Origin: Clavulina sp. PMI_390
Lineage: Eukaryota > Basidiomycota > Agaricomycetes > Cantharellales > Hydnaceae
Direction: 5' to 3'
Assembly: GCA_015039315.1 (NCBI GenBank)
Contig: WIDE01000022.1
Location: forward strand, 370,296 to 434,295
DNA: 64,000 nucleotides
The notes under the pieces were generated by a model that saw nothing but the letters and a program-made list of their open reading frames with translations, searched no databases and was not told the DNA's origin. Shown piece after piece: positions 1-10,614 of the stretch (positions are counted from its first letter, which is position 1; the number at the start of each line of letters is the position of its first letter). Made by a program: the position numbers and the translations under genes.

Positions 1-246
1 CGGAGCTAGTTCTGGAGGGCCTGGTGGTGCGGCTGCTAGCGGATGAAAGAAGAAAGAAGATGATGACGGGGAGGCAGCGATAGCATCGAGGTGACGAGCA
101 TTCAAGTTGGTCTCAGAGTGGAGACCAGCTCCGAGTGAGAGATCGCGATTTGAGTTCGGGCTTATATTAGTATTAGGATCTGAGGCCAGAAGTTGGAGAA
201 TCGGTGAGAGGTCGACATCTGCGAGCAGCGACGAGAGTGAGGCCAT
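1..246 (-). CDS. Hypothetical protein, N-terminal part (cut by window edge)
   Basis: The minus strand reads from an ATG at 246 down to base 1 without a stop, giving 82 residues. The start of the protein is MASLSSLLADVDLSPILQLL, an amphipathic leucine-rich stretch, followed by a Ser/Asn-rich and then a Pro/Ala-rich segment, as in a disordered N-terminus. I do not recognise the family. It is divergent from the F-box gene starting at 439, with only 192 bases between the two start codons, so they probably share a promoter. The 3' part lies outside the window, so introns and the full length are unknown. Confidence 0.5.
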   Translation of the reverse strand, partial: MASLSSLLADVDLSPILQLLASDPNTNISPNSNRDLSLGAGLHSETNLNARHLDAIAASPSSSSFFFHPLAAAPPGPPELAP

Positions 247-438
247 TCAGTTCAAATAGTTCCCACGGAAGTCTCGACGTCAGCAGATGTAAATTCCGAA
301 GCACTGCCCGAGTTCAAGTTGAGTGGACATGATACTTTCTCTGTGCGCTATCGAATGAGCGAAGCGGAATTTCTCATTTAATTCTTAACCTTTTTAGTTC
401 ATCTCATACCAGTCATTAGAGAAGTTTTCAGTTTTCGG

Positions 439-1719
439 ATGTTGGCGCTCCTACCATACGACGTCCTACATGAAATATTCAAAAACTTCACTCAACAGAG
501 TGATCACCAGACTCTACAGGCACTTTCGGTGACCTGCAAGACCCTGCACGAGAGCGTGGCGCCGCTTCTCTGGCGTTCCATCTGGCTCCCACTTGAGAAC
601 AACGTGCAGCTCACCCTCGGTGCCTGTGCCGCAATCACGAGCGTGGCCTCCCGAGCCAGTTTTGTTCGAACCCTTGTCTGCGGGGGTATAAGGGATATCC
701 CACCACTACTACAGAACACGTATGGTGATTCCTCGACTCAGGAGTCTGGAGGAGGACCATTCCCTCCCATCGTCAGTGGAAGCCCCACCGTGGAGATGGA
801 GCGAGCCCTCAGAATGCTCACTAACCTAGAACACATTATCATCTGCTTTCAAGTATATCTGCAGACGTCCTATCCTTACTCGTTCACCTCGGTGCTTGAT
901 TCGCTAGCATCTAACGCCGCCTGGCCGCCACGGACACTTCATCCCACTGGGCCTACGATGCGCATGCCTTTCCTCCTAAGGAAGATCACAATTGAACACT
1001 GCGCTCCTGGTTTAATTGACTTCTTGCGGGAGCAGCCCATGATTGAGGAGCTCGATACAGGGCGGCGATATGATGCGTTTCGCGAGTTAGCCACCACTGT
1101 AGACGGCCCCATCGTTGTTCCCCCAGCCATAGGATTTCTCCCTAACCTGCGCAAAATTACAGGACATCCACGCCTTGTGGGCCAGTTCCTGCAAGGCCGT
1201 CCGCACATCACGGAAGTGACGCTCACAAAGTTATACTTCTACCCCCCACTTGGCAATATCTTCCATTTCCTCTTCCCGGTTCCGGTAGACGACATTGATC
1301 GTGTGTCTCATCTCGAAGGTCTCGAGCCTATCGCCGGCATCAAAACTACCCCCGAGTTACAATTTCCTGCGGCAGCTTGTTTCCCTTCCATTCGTCACCT
1401 TAAATTTCAACACTCCGTGCCCCCACCTCCACGTCATGGATCAACATTTAATAGAATGGTGCAATACATGTGGATGGAGGACCCGCGGGCCTTCGAGAGT
1501 ATATTATACATCGAAGCTTCGCCTATTTTTGCAAGGTCACTCCTTTTAGTTGCGTCCGATGTCGGGACGACGAAATTGGATTGGAAGGAGGCAGAGCGGG
1601 TAGCGGACATGGGAGGTAGATGGACGCAGGGGCAAGGTGATAGTGCCTTGGTCCGGATCAGTAAGACTATCCAACCTGATGGGAGTTATCTATGGATGCC
1701 CGTCGAGCCACCGTGGTGA
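439..1719 (+). CDS. F-box-like protein (paralogue 1, intronless)
   Basis: Single-exon gene of 426 residues. The N-terminus (about residues 3-50) has the F-box layout LLPYDVLHEIFKNF, then CKTLHESVAPLLWRSIWLPL. F-box proteins bind Skp1 and bring substrates to SCF ubiquitin ligases; that role is inferred from the family. The rest (about 60-426) carries spaced leucine-rich segments such as LRMLTNLEHIIIC and FLPNLRKITGHPRL, common in Agaricomycete F-box proteins with degenerate LRR-like C-termini. It is clearly paralogous along its whole length to the gene at 2000-3292 on the other strand; both end in YLWMP(V/M)EPPW. The ATG at 439 puts the F-box at the extreme N-terminus, as in the paralogue. The substrate is unknown. 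Confidence 0.85.
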   Translation: MLALLPYDVLHEIFKNFTQQSDHQTLQALSVTCKTLHESVAPLLWRSIWLPLENNVQLTLGACAAITSVASRASFVRTLVCGGIRDIPPLLQNTYGDSSTQESGGGPFPPIVSGSPTVEMERALRMLTNLEHIIICFQVYLQTSYPYSFTSVLDSLASNAAWPPRTLHPTGPTMRMPFLLRKITIEHCAPGLIDFLREQPMIEELDTGRRYDAFRELATTVDGPIVVPPAIGFLPNLRKITGHPRLVGQFLQGRPHITEVTLTKLYFYPPLGNIFHFLFPVPVDDIDRVSHLEGLEPIAGIKTTPELQFPAAACFPSIRHLKFQHSVPPPPRHGSTFNRMVQYMWMEDPRAFESILYIEASPIFARSLLLVASDVGTTKLDWKEAERVADMGGRWTQGQGDSALVRISKTIQPDGSYLWMPVEPPW

Positions 1720-1999
1720 TCTTTCTCAAAATTAGTTGCTTGAAGAGAGGACATCTCTCATTATCGATATTATCGTCTCTCGGACTGTTTTTTGGATTCT
1801 CAGAGGGTTTGGATATAGTATTTGTCGCTGCATATCATTGATTGTGGAACATGTGAATAAATGGATTGAGCGAGGAATAATACAAACAGTCTGTCCTATG
1901 GCTAGGTAGATCGTTCTGAGCTGCGTTCACGGGTACTTGATATCAGTGCAAATGAATGGAGGAAGCGCATAAGAAAGGATTAAAGATTATTCTCTACAG

Positions 2000-3292
2000 T
2001 CATGATGGCCATGGCGGCTCCATTGGCATCCATAGATATCTCCCATTTGCGCGAACTCTTTTCTGGATACGCACCAGTGCATTAAGAGGGCTCCCTTGTG
2101 CCCACTTGCCCCTGCTATCTGCCACCACATTAAGATCTTCCTCTTTATTTATATCTGTCATTCCGATACGTTGTGCGATCCGGAGAAAGAGCCTTGCCAC
2201 TAGAGGGGGAGCATCGATATATTCGAGGCTCCCGAACAGCCGAGGGTCCTCCATCCATTTGAGTGTCGCCATGTCTCTAGAGAGGCTGTCGTGATTGTGC
2301 ATCAGCGGGGGATCAACCGATGGCGCGAATCTCAAGTGGCTGATGCCAGCCGATAAGAGAGGATTTGCAGTCGTTTGTTCAAGATTTGGCATGGGGTTAG
2401 GACCCAGGGTAGTAGGACCATCGTTCAGTTCCTCGCCTGGAATAATACCCGGAAAAAGAAACTGAGCAGGGTCAAGATCGGACCAGGGGTACGAAAGTCC
2501 TATTATCGTAACGTCCGAAATACGCATGTTGGAGGGGTGGCGTCCTCGCACGAACTCCCCTATCAAGCGGTCATACCCCCGGATTTTGCGCAAATTCGGG
2601 AGTAGATCCGCTGCGCGAGAACGCAGAAGCGGGTATCCTCCTTTCTGTTCTGGATCACGTTCATCTTCTGGCATGAAGCTAGGGAAGCCAGAATTTGACC
2701 CCACGATATCGAGCTCTTCAATCATCGGCTGATTCCGGAGAAAGTCTTCGAGACCATTCAGGAAGCACCGGATCGTGAGCTTTCTGAGCTGGAAGGGGAT
2801 TGGAATAGCCTGTTTGCCAGTGGATGGCAAGGGCCAAGCAGGACTAGATGTAAAGGAATCAAGGACCGAGGCAATCGTTTGTGTACAACCCTTCATAGGC
2901 ATCGACATGTATAGCTCGTTCCACACGATAAGGTGCTCAAGGTTTGTGAGCATTCGGAGCGCGCGAGATAGTTCGACGATCGGGCTGCCTAGGATGGGAT
3001 GTGACAACTTGAATGGCGGAGGCTTTTTCGATCCCCCTAAATTGAGGGTACGGACTGAGCGAGCTCGTGATGTGATGCGCGTAATCGCAGTACATGCTGC
3101 GACCGTAAGCTGCGCGTCGTAAACTTGTCTGAGCGGAACCCAGGCGCTGCGCCATAAGAAGGGAATGCTTTTCTCATGGAGGGATGTGCAGGTGGCTGCG
3201 AAGGCTCGAAGAGCATTCAGATCGCCCTCTGCGGTAAGATACTCAAGTATCGCATGTAGAACATCATAGGGCAGTTGCAAGAGAACCAGCAT
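2000..3292 (-). CDS. F-box-like protein (paralogue 2, intronless)
   Basis: Single-exon gene of 430 residues, full-length paralogue of the gene at 439-1719 and convergent with it across 280 bases. The F-box starts LQLPYDVLHAILEYL, followed by CTSLHEKSIPFLWRSAWVPL. Leucine-rich segments (LRMLTNLEHLIVW, LLPNLRKIRGYDRL) lie at the same places as in paralogue 1. The frame is open 28 codons further upstream but with no ATG there; the ATG at 3292 aligns with the start of the paralogue, so I use it. Role as an SCF substrate receptor is inferred from the F-box only. Confidence 0.83.
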   Translation of the reverse strand: MLVLLQLPYDVLHAILEYLTAEGDLNALRAFAATCTSLHEKSIPFLWRSAWVPLRQVYDAQLTVAACTAITRITSRARSVRTLNLGGSKKPPPFKLSHPILGSPIVELSRALRMLTNLEHLIVWNELYMSMPMKGCTQTIASVLDSFTSSPAWPLPSTGKQAIPIPFQLRKLTIRCFLNGLEDFLRNQPMIEELDIVGSNSGFPSFMPEDERDPEQKGGYPLLRSRAADLLPNLRKIRGYDRLIGEFVRGRHPSNMRISDVTIIGLSYPWSDLDPAQFLFPGIIPGEELNDGPTTLGPNPMPNLEQTTANPLLSAGISHLRFAPSVDPPLMHNHDSLSRDMATLKWMEDPRLFGSLEYIDAPPLVARLFLRIAQRIGMTDINKEEDLNVVADSRGKWAQGSPLNALVRIQKRVRANGRYLWMPMEPPWPS

Positions 3293-3646
3293 CAGCAGTG
3301 GAGAGAGACCAAGGAACGGAACTTTGGGGTGAGTGGGCTGTAGACGACGGATATCGTTTACCAACACTGGTCTCAAGCAAGTCCTACCCTAACAGGCTCT
3401 CTCTTTGTTGTCACACAGCTAGACACGTAGGGGCTGATGTTGTTTCTTGTTGGCTTTGGTTTTCAAGTTGGCATAGCCGAGAGTTAACGCCCACAAAGAA
3501 AGACGTAGGCAAATTAATTAAATAAGATAATAGAATAACAACAGAGATAGAGAACCCGAAGTGTTAAAGTGAGTGCCTGTAGATAGGGTTATAAAGTACA
3601 AATTCGTCATCTCCGCATTATTGTCAGCAAAGGTAGCTGCCAGTCA
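3293..3646. other. Intergenic spacer
   Basis: 354 bases between the start of the F-box gene and the stop of the GT61 gene. It should hold the promoter of the former and the 3' UTR of the latter. No gene or clear motif seen. Confidence 0.5.
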
Positions 3647-5837
3647 TTATAAATCACTCCCAGTAAATGAGCAGTACTTATCCGCGCAAGGTAGCGGTTT
3701 GTCACTCAGCCTCCCCTCCACGCGATCTTCGATCAATTTGGCAACGGCAGGGCCGTACACGGGGATTTGTGTGCCTTGGAAGCCTTCGGGGTATTGGACA
3801 GAGGGCAGGTCGGGAGAGGTGAAGTATCTGAGAGAGCACGAGGAACGGGTGAGATGGATGAAATAGAGTAGGAGAGATGAGTGGAAAGCACTCACGTATC
3901 GTTCCATACACCGAAATGTTTGTGTCCCAAACTCTCTGCTGTCCATTGATAATCGCGCGCAAACCCGTCTGATGGGGCGGGAGGTTATCAGATTAGACAC
4001 AAGAAGCAAAGGAGAGCGTGGACGTACCAGGATAAAAGATCTCAATGACGGTGGAGATGGGGCTCGCAGGCATAGCAATGAGATGGGTCAGACCATTCCC
4101 ATGAACACCAAACATGACCTGTGAAGATGAACCATAGCAAGTTAAACCATAGTGAGCGAACGGGTCCATTCAAGGAAGAACGAATCAAAACGCACTGTGG
4201 AGCGAGCAGCAATCTTCAGTTGTTCATCAAGAGTGTACTTCTCGGGGTGGAAGAGCAAGTACTCCCAACCCTTACGCTCGCACAACTCCTTGACGCTCTT
4301 CTCCAAGAGCTCATGATCCTCCTCGATCAAACGCCTCCGCCAGCCCTGTCGGCTCACATAGCTAATCACGATAGGCTGCTTCTCACTATCTGACGACAGT
4401 TTGATTGGCGCTGCAGGGTCCAGCCCCGTAGCATAGTCCAGCGTCCGGTTACTCACGCCCGAGAAACTCAGCACTCTCCTCCTGACTGTCTCCCACCAGT
4501 ATGGGCTCGCCTTGCCTAGCGTAGACAAGAAGGCGCTACCAGCTGTGCGATGTGTGTAATAACCGGTAGTCGGACCGCGGAACGCAGCACTGCGATCGAC
4601 GAGCAAGACACGATCAAAGCGCCATGCTCGGGCCGTCCCATCTGCGCCGTTCTCTTCTGCCGACCCAGAGGAGCCCTGTGTCATGCGGATGCGCCCTGCC
4701 CAGTCCTCTGCCGTCTCGAGACCGATGGACGGCCATGTCGCGTGCAAGAAGTACTGGTTGTACCCGATCTTATCGCGCCATGTCGCACCCCCACAATGCG
4801 CAAAGATGGCGCGTGCTGGGTCAGCAAGCGCAGTTTCTCCTGAGCGCGGGATGGTCTTGTCGAGGTGGCCAGAGAGGAAGCGCCAGGTACCGAGGAAGAG
4901 TTCGGCAGCAAAGTGGTAGTAGTGGTCGATGAACTGAGGGGGGTCGTTGTAGAGGAGAGTGAGCGACGAGACGGGGTAGATGCGATTACCAAAGTAGACG
5001 TTGGCTTCGCGGCGCGTCCAAAAGTCCATGTCGGCCGTGGTGGGCTCGCGTGCTATTGATTAATAAACGTTGATTGTTGTCGTCGTCGTGTGGTGCATGC
5101 GGGGTAAGCACGTGGAGCGGAGTGGAGTCGTATAACCATGTGGTAATTAGGTTAGGTGGGTTGCAGAAAGGGAAACAATGCGTTGATGGGCGAATCACGA
5201 AAAGAAGCATAACGCATGAGTCGAGGAGGTTAACGAGCGTCAGAAAAGGCAGATACTGACCCTGGATGTTCTCAGGAGTGTTTTCGGCTGCCAAGCCTAT
5301 AATCAGCCGGAAGGTGTTAGGTATCTCCACGGGTGTTGTCTCTATTGAAACAGAAAAAAAGCTTGTTTACGTACCAGTGCTGGTCATCATTCTCGTTTCG
5401 GGAAACGTGTCCCGATCCTCGTCTGAGACGACGAGGAGGGTTCCATTAAACATGTAGAGGTTGTCGAAGAGCGTCCACCCATCGCCGTGGCCTATCATAG
5501 TCGTGGGGGGCATGGTTTCGCGAACTTTCTCTATTATGGTAGGATGAGCTGGCGTTTTGCCGGCACCCGAGCCTGCGCCCTTACCAAAATCCACGGTAGG
5601 TGCTTTTTGGGCTGGTGGTGGTGTGGGGACGAAGACGGTTCGTGGGGCATCAAGAATGCCATGCTCATGTTGCTCTGCTGCCGCGTCTGCCCAGGGTGCT
5701 TCGGATGAGAGACGAAGGGACGAGCCAAAGTGGTCTGTCTGTGTCGTTTGGAACCAGAGGATAGAGAGCGCGGCACTGAAGACGGCGACAAAGAGGTCCC
5801 GCCGAGTGGGGCGGAAGATGCGGATGGAGCTGGACAT
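3647..5837 (-). CDS. GT61-family (DUF563) glycosyltransferase, type II membrane protein
   Basis: Six coding exons on the minus strand: 5375-5837, 5261-5296, 4196-5052, 4028-4118, 3896-3968, 3647-3827; phases join to 566 residues. Residues about 15-30 (LFVAVFSAALSILWF) form a signal anchor after a basic N-terminus, so a Golgi-lumenal enzyme is expected. The catalytic region has HYYHFAAELFLG near 210 and VMFGVHGNGLTHLI near 453, the hallmarks of fungal DUF563/GT61 proteins, which include xylosyl- and GlcNAc-transferases. The donor sugar cannot be told from sequence. The start at 5837 is chosen because it places the anchor at the N-terminus; the open frame extends 49 codons upstream. One exon is only 36 nt. 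The gene is divergent from COG5, a Golgi trafficking subunit. Confidence 0.9.
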
Positions 5838-6349
5838 GGCCGTCCGAGGCGCGTGAGGGTTCGCAGCAGACGGAGAGGAGGAGGGAGGAGGGGATGACGG
5901 TACGGTGTAAGGCAATGAAGAGGAGAGAGGACGTCTGGGCCGTAGTTGGTAATCCAGCGTTGAAATGCGCGGGTATGCTCGCAAGTTTGCCAGCCAGCGG
6001 GTCTGTTACCCTTGGAGATAATGAAATTAGATCTGGGTGTGTGGCAGTGACGGGATTGCCAACGAGGGTATGTGTATGTGTCTTCAGAATGAAAATGGAA
6101 GCCAGGTGTTAAATAATGGGCGGAAGGAGTGGGGTCGCTCACGTACTCTAGCGTGACAAAAAGAAGCAGCAATCTCTTTTTCTCTTTCGGATTAGGCGGA
6201 CTTGGCCAATGCCCGGCCCTTCCTTTTGCGTCACACGAGTATCGTCAACCAGCGCGTGTGACAACGAGCACATAATTCGAATTGAATGGGCTATCTCTGC
6301 TGCTGATTGTTTGGGCCAATTCATTGCTTCGGGGCCGACAAAGTGTAGT
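5838..6349. promoter_or_regulatory. Divergent promoter region, GT61 / COG5
   Basis: 512 bases between two divergent start codons; it must contain the promoters and 5' UTRs of both genes. I see no strong TATA box. Part of it could be 5' UTR intron of either gene. Confidence 0.4.
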
Positions 6350-9300
6350 ATGGTGCAAGGTCCTCCCTCCCTCTATCCTTACCTTTGATATGAGCGAACT
6401 TTATACTAACCCCTTATTATATCATAAGAATACGCAATATTTGCTAGCCCGTCGTTTGACGTCAACGAATATGCCAATGCTATTCTAGCAGGCGAACCGT
6501 ACCCTCCTCCTGCTCTGCCACCAGTGACTGCAACCAAGACCACGTTCCAATCCGCGTCGAATGGCCCTGCGACCCTCCCCCCAAAGACACCTATCGTAGC
6601 CTCCACCTCTTCATCGGGGCAAGAAGACCTTTCAGTCGCGCTTGCGAAACTTAACTTTGGCATCGACGATGTGTCCAAACAACTGCGTGGAGTGGTCCGT
6701 CCCGTCATCTTCTACTTACTCTGTCACCAAAATTTGATTGAAATCTCGCGCGTTATCTTCAACCATTGTCTTGAACATAGATCGTGAATCACCACGAGGA
6801 CCTCCTGGCTCGAGCTGCCGGAGTATCCGAGCTTGAGCACTCGCTTCTCTCCGTCCGTCAAGGCCTCGATACCGTCGGTGTCTCCGTTGACAAGTGCGTC
6901 TCCATCTCTCCGCAACAGCAATTGTACCCCAGTTCTCTGATCTCCTTTTGCTTAATCCTCGCGTGCTGTCTATTTCTGCCAGACTCAAAACGAAAATCCG
7001 AGTTCCCTACGAGTCTCTTGAGAGTAACCTCAGTCGTTTACAGCGTCTCCAAGTAGCCTCTGATGCACTTCGCCGTATCTCCCGCTTCGTCACGCTCTCT
7101 CGTCGTCTCGAGACCCAGATGGCTGAGCTCGATCGCATCAAAGCGGCACCTGCGCCTGCTCCAACCCGACAACCTCCTCCATCTATCTCAACAGACGCAC
7201 TCTCCTCTCCGACTGCAGAAAGGCTGACACCAGGCGCTAATAGACCCGAACTAAAAAGTGCTGCTAGTGGTTCAGCAGGACTATTGTTAGAGCCTGAAGG
7301 CGATCTTGAACGCGTCGTCTCGCAAGCGGCACTCTACATTTCAGAACTCGCCACACTCACCACTGCAGACCCTATCGCTTCTACCGCCAATGCGGATGGT
7401 GATGCTGCTGCTGGCCCCGATTCGTCTGTCACGCCTACGATAAACCAGAAAAACTCCCCAGATGCCGATGCAGAGGAGGCTTTCCAGGCCCCAGAGCCCA
7501 TCGGCCTCGAAGCAATTAATGTCGTGAGCCGTGGTATACCCTTCGTTGAGGAGGCGCGGGCAAGGGTGCAGAGCGAGATGGAGGGGATGGTCCTGGGCGG
7601 ATTAGACTCGCTCGTGAGTCTTTCTTTCGTTACGCTCATTATTCTATGTTGAGAGAGCGAGCTTTCGTCCTAATCCACAATCAACCATATGTTTGTAGAA
7701 TCAATCCATGCTCGCCTCGGCCCTCCAAACGGCCGCGAATCTCAATGTCCTACCATCTCTCGTTCTTACACTACTTACGGACCTGAACGACGCGGTGGAA
7801 GAGCGGGTACGCTTTGCGTTTGACGTTACGGCTCTCGCAAGAGAAGTTGGTGCGGGTGGGAAAGGTACGCACAGATTCTAGAAAAGAAAAAATTGAATAT
7901 TGCCGCAATTATCCTAACCACGACATGATAGACGCAACGCAGTCTCCGACGGCGGGCCCAGGTGCGCCGCCGAATTCCGCGGGCTTGATGTACCGCTCAA
8001 GAGTTAGGACCGAGCCGACGAACGTGACGGCTGGCCAGTGGGCCACTGCGCTATGGGCGCGTATGGAGGTGCTTGTAGAGGACATGGCAGCATGTTGCGT
8101 CAAGGTGGGTCACCATTTTTTTTCCCTCGTGTTCCTCCCGGCGCGGGCTGCAGTAATACTGATCGTTTACGCATGTGAAATGGTCGTGTATTCAGGTCTA
8201 TGCGCTAGAGAGAGTTCTCCAGCTGAAGAAGGACAGCGTAACGAGAGTGTCTTTCTTAGACGAGGTTATGCAGGTTCGTCCGGCCGCCTTTCCTTCCATG
8301 TTGTGTCTCATTAATTCTCTCCCGCGCGTCATCTCCGCACGATGCGTTGCCTCCTCTCAGACAATGGAGAACAAACCCAGCTCGGCGTTCTGGCATGCCC
8401 TTGCTGCCGCGCTTGAGAAGCACTCTAAGGACGCTGCAACCAGTGCGCTACATTCCTACCTATTACCTCATCAACTTCCTTCCTCAACCTTAGGGTTTCC
8501 CTGCTAGGTTCCACCTTCCTGCAACAGACTCTTAGTAACGGGTATCCACGCTTCCTGAGGTTGTTCCATGAGTTCTTCGCAAAGATCGCTGTTCGGACGG
8601 ATACAGTGTACACCGAGTCAAACCAAAGGTTTGCCCCTCCATTCGTCGTTCCATGCATATTCCTATTCTAACCATCTTTCTGCACACATATCCACCCATG
8701 AACCGCTCCTTATCCACATTACCTTGAACCATCGGGCTATGATTGCATATCAGCCCTGAAACACTCCTGATCCTCCGCTCGATCTCGCGGTTCGAAACTG
8801 TCTATCTTTCGCGCTCTACTGCGCGTCTTAATGAGACGATTGCCTCGGCACTCTCGGGCGGTATCCGTGCTCCACCTGGCGCGCAAGAGGGTCTAGCAAT
8901 GGCGCGTGTGGCGGCTAATGAGCTGGACAGTGCGCGGTTCGATGTTCTGCTGGTGCGGAGTGTGGCAAGGAATGTCGTGAGCGCGGTAGATGTGTTGATG
9001 GGGAGGATGAACACTTTGGTGAGTTGATCTTCCCTTCCATAGTTATCCTCCCCTCAGGAGTTCTCCTGTACTACCCGCATTCTAATATTTTGCTGCCTGT
9101 CTTTTCCAGATTTCGAGAGACAGGATGGCAACACAATTGTCAGGCCCCACAGCGAACCCTCCACAGGTCCTGAATGCCCAACTGGCGAGTACTCTATATG
9201 CCTGCTGGAGCCAGCTCAAAACACTTGAAAACGAATACCATCCTTCAGTTATCAACATCTTGACGCCTACGCTCAAGGTATGTCCAAACATGTACATTTC

Positions 9301-10379
9301 GTGCCTTATTGTTGGGGATGCTCACCTTCCTCGCGACGTCCTCTCATGCTGTGCGTTTAGAACCTGAAAGGTACTTTTGACCGCCTCGTTGACCCGCTCA
9401 TCTCCACTATCCGGCGAGATCTCTCTGCTATCATCGCACGTCTACACCGCGTGGACTTCAGCGACAGACAACAACCTGGCGCTATGGCAGATCCCCTCGC
9501 CAACCCTGGGGCGGGATCGGGCGGACCCAGCCCATACATGAAAGACCTATCAGACAAGCTCGACTTCATCCGCACACAACTCCTGACACGATACGCCATC
9601 GGCCCTCTGCGCGCCGAATGGGCACTCATGCTAGTTACGCACGTCGTGCGGACGTTTGTGCTACATGCGAGCGTGGCACGACCGTTAGGCGAACGAGGCA
9701 AGCTCATGCTGACGACGGACATGGCAGAGCTAGAGTTCGCCCTCAGCGCCATGATGGTGTTTGATGAGGGCGCGGGTGGGGCAGCAACGCCGGGAGGACC
9801 AACTGGGAAACAGGCAAATAGGGGGAGCATGAGGAAGCCAGCGGCGAAGCTGGAGACGATTGGGGACGACTATAAGGCTCTTCGTGGGCTCAGGTATGTA
9901 AATCTCTCTCCTTTCTCTGTCTCGTGCGCTTTCGGGTGGACTCCTCCGATTGTGGGACACTATTCTGCTATTATTTTGTGCTTTGACTTCACTGCCGTTC
10001 GTCATCACTTACGGGATCATATATATTGAACTTCAGGCCGCTCCTTTTCCTCGATACGCCGCTTCTCGCCTCACCATCGCAAACGCCTGGCCTCACACCG
10101 CTCCTTGTTATCCACCACATCATTGTTCGATCATCACACCCTGTACTCACATTGCCGCATGCTCTGCATGACTGGAGCGAAGCGGAGTACGTTCGGTGGG
10201 TTGAAGATCACGATGAGCGAGAACGATTGGCTTTAATAGAAACGTGTCTGGCGAAGTGGGAGGGCGAAGTAAAGAGGTGGGAGGGTAAGAATAAGGAGAA
10301 GGGTACAGAAGGAGGAGAAGACATCGATTACGTGCTACTAGTGAAAACGGTATTGCAGAACGCGCGAGAAACAAAATAG
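6350..10379 (+). CDS. COG5: Conserved oligomeric Golgi complex subunit 5 (COG5)
   Basis: Thirteen exons: 6350-6359, 6429-6694, 6781-6893, 6983-7613, 7699-7864, 7932-8104, 8196-8273, 8361-8442, 8508-8628, 8754-9018, 9110-9277, 9361-9893, 10037-10379; all phases join to 982 residues. COG5 belongs to lobe B of the COG tethering complex in retrograde intra-Golgi vesicle transport. Recognisable segments are EYAIFASPSFDVNEYANAIL at the start, HHEDLLARAAGVSELEHSLL, RVPYESLESNLSRLQRL, FLQQTLSNGYPRFLRLFHEF, ANELDSARFDVLLVRSVARN and the tail RPLLFLDTPLL. The length is near that of other fungal COG5 proteins. The first exon, only ATGGTGCAAG, is the least certain part: its donor (GTCCTC) is weak, and a different upstream exon is possible. 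Confidence 0.93.
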
Positions 10380-10614
10380 TTGCTGGCGTATTCACAGCCA
10401 TAGTATTTCTTACTACGTCTGTCAAAGTTGCAGTGTAGATGCAAAACGCCCTATATTGATATCTACAATGTTCAGCCTTATTCTAATATCTTCATCTTTC
10501 CCTCAACTGATGCCAGGCTGCCTTAGGATACAGCGTGGTCAGGCTAATAAGCGCTACGCTTGCTGATCTCCCGACCGATCCGTCAGGACGCTGGCCACGT
10601 GTCCGGGAGACCAG

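Noticed and set aside
3293..3376. N-terminal extension of the second F-box protein to 3376
   Set aside because: The frame is open but begins at TTG, not ATG, and the extra 28 residues have no match in the paralogue.
5838..5984. 49-codon upstream extension of the GT61 protein
   Set aside because: It would bury the signal anchor inside a Pro/Ser-rich leader; the ATG at 5837 gives a normal type II topology.
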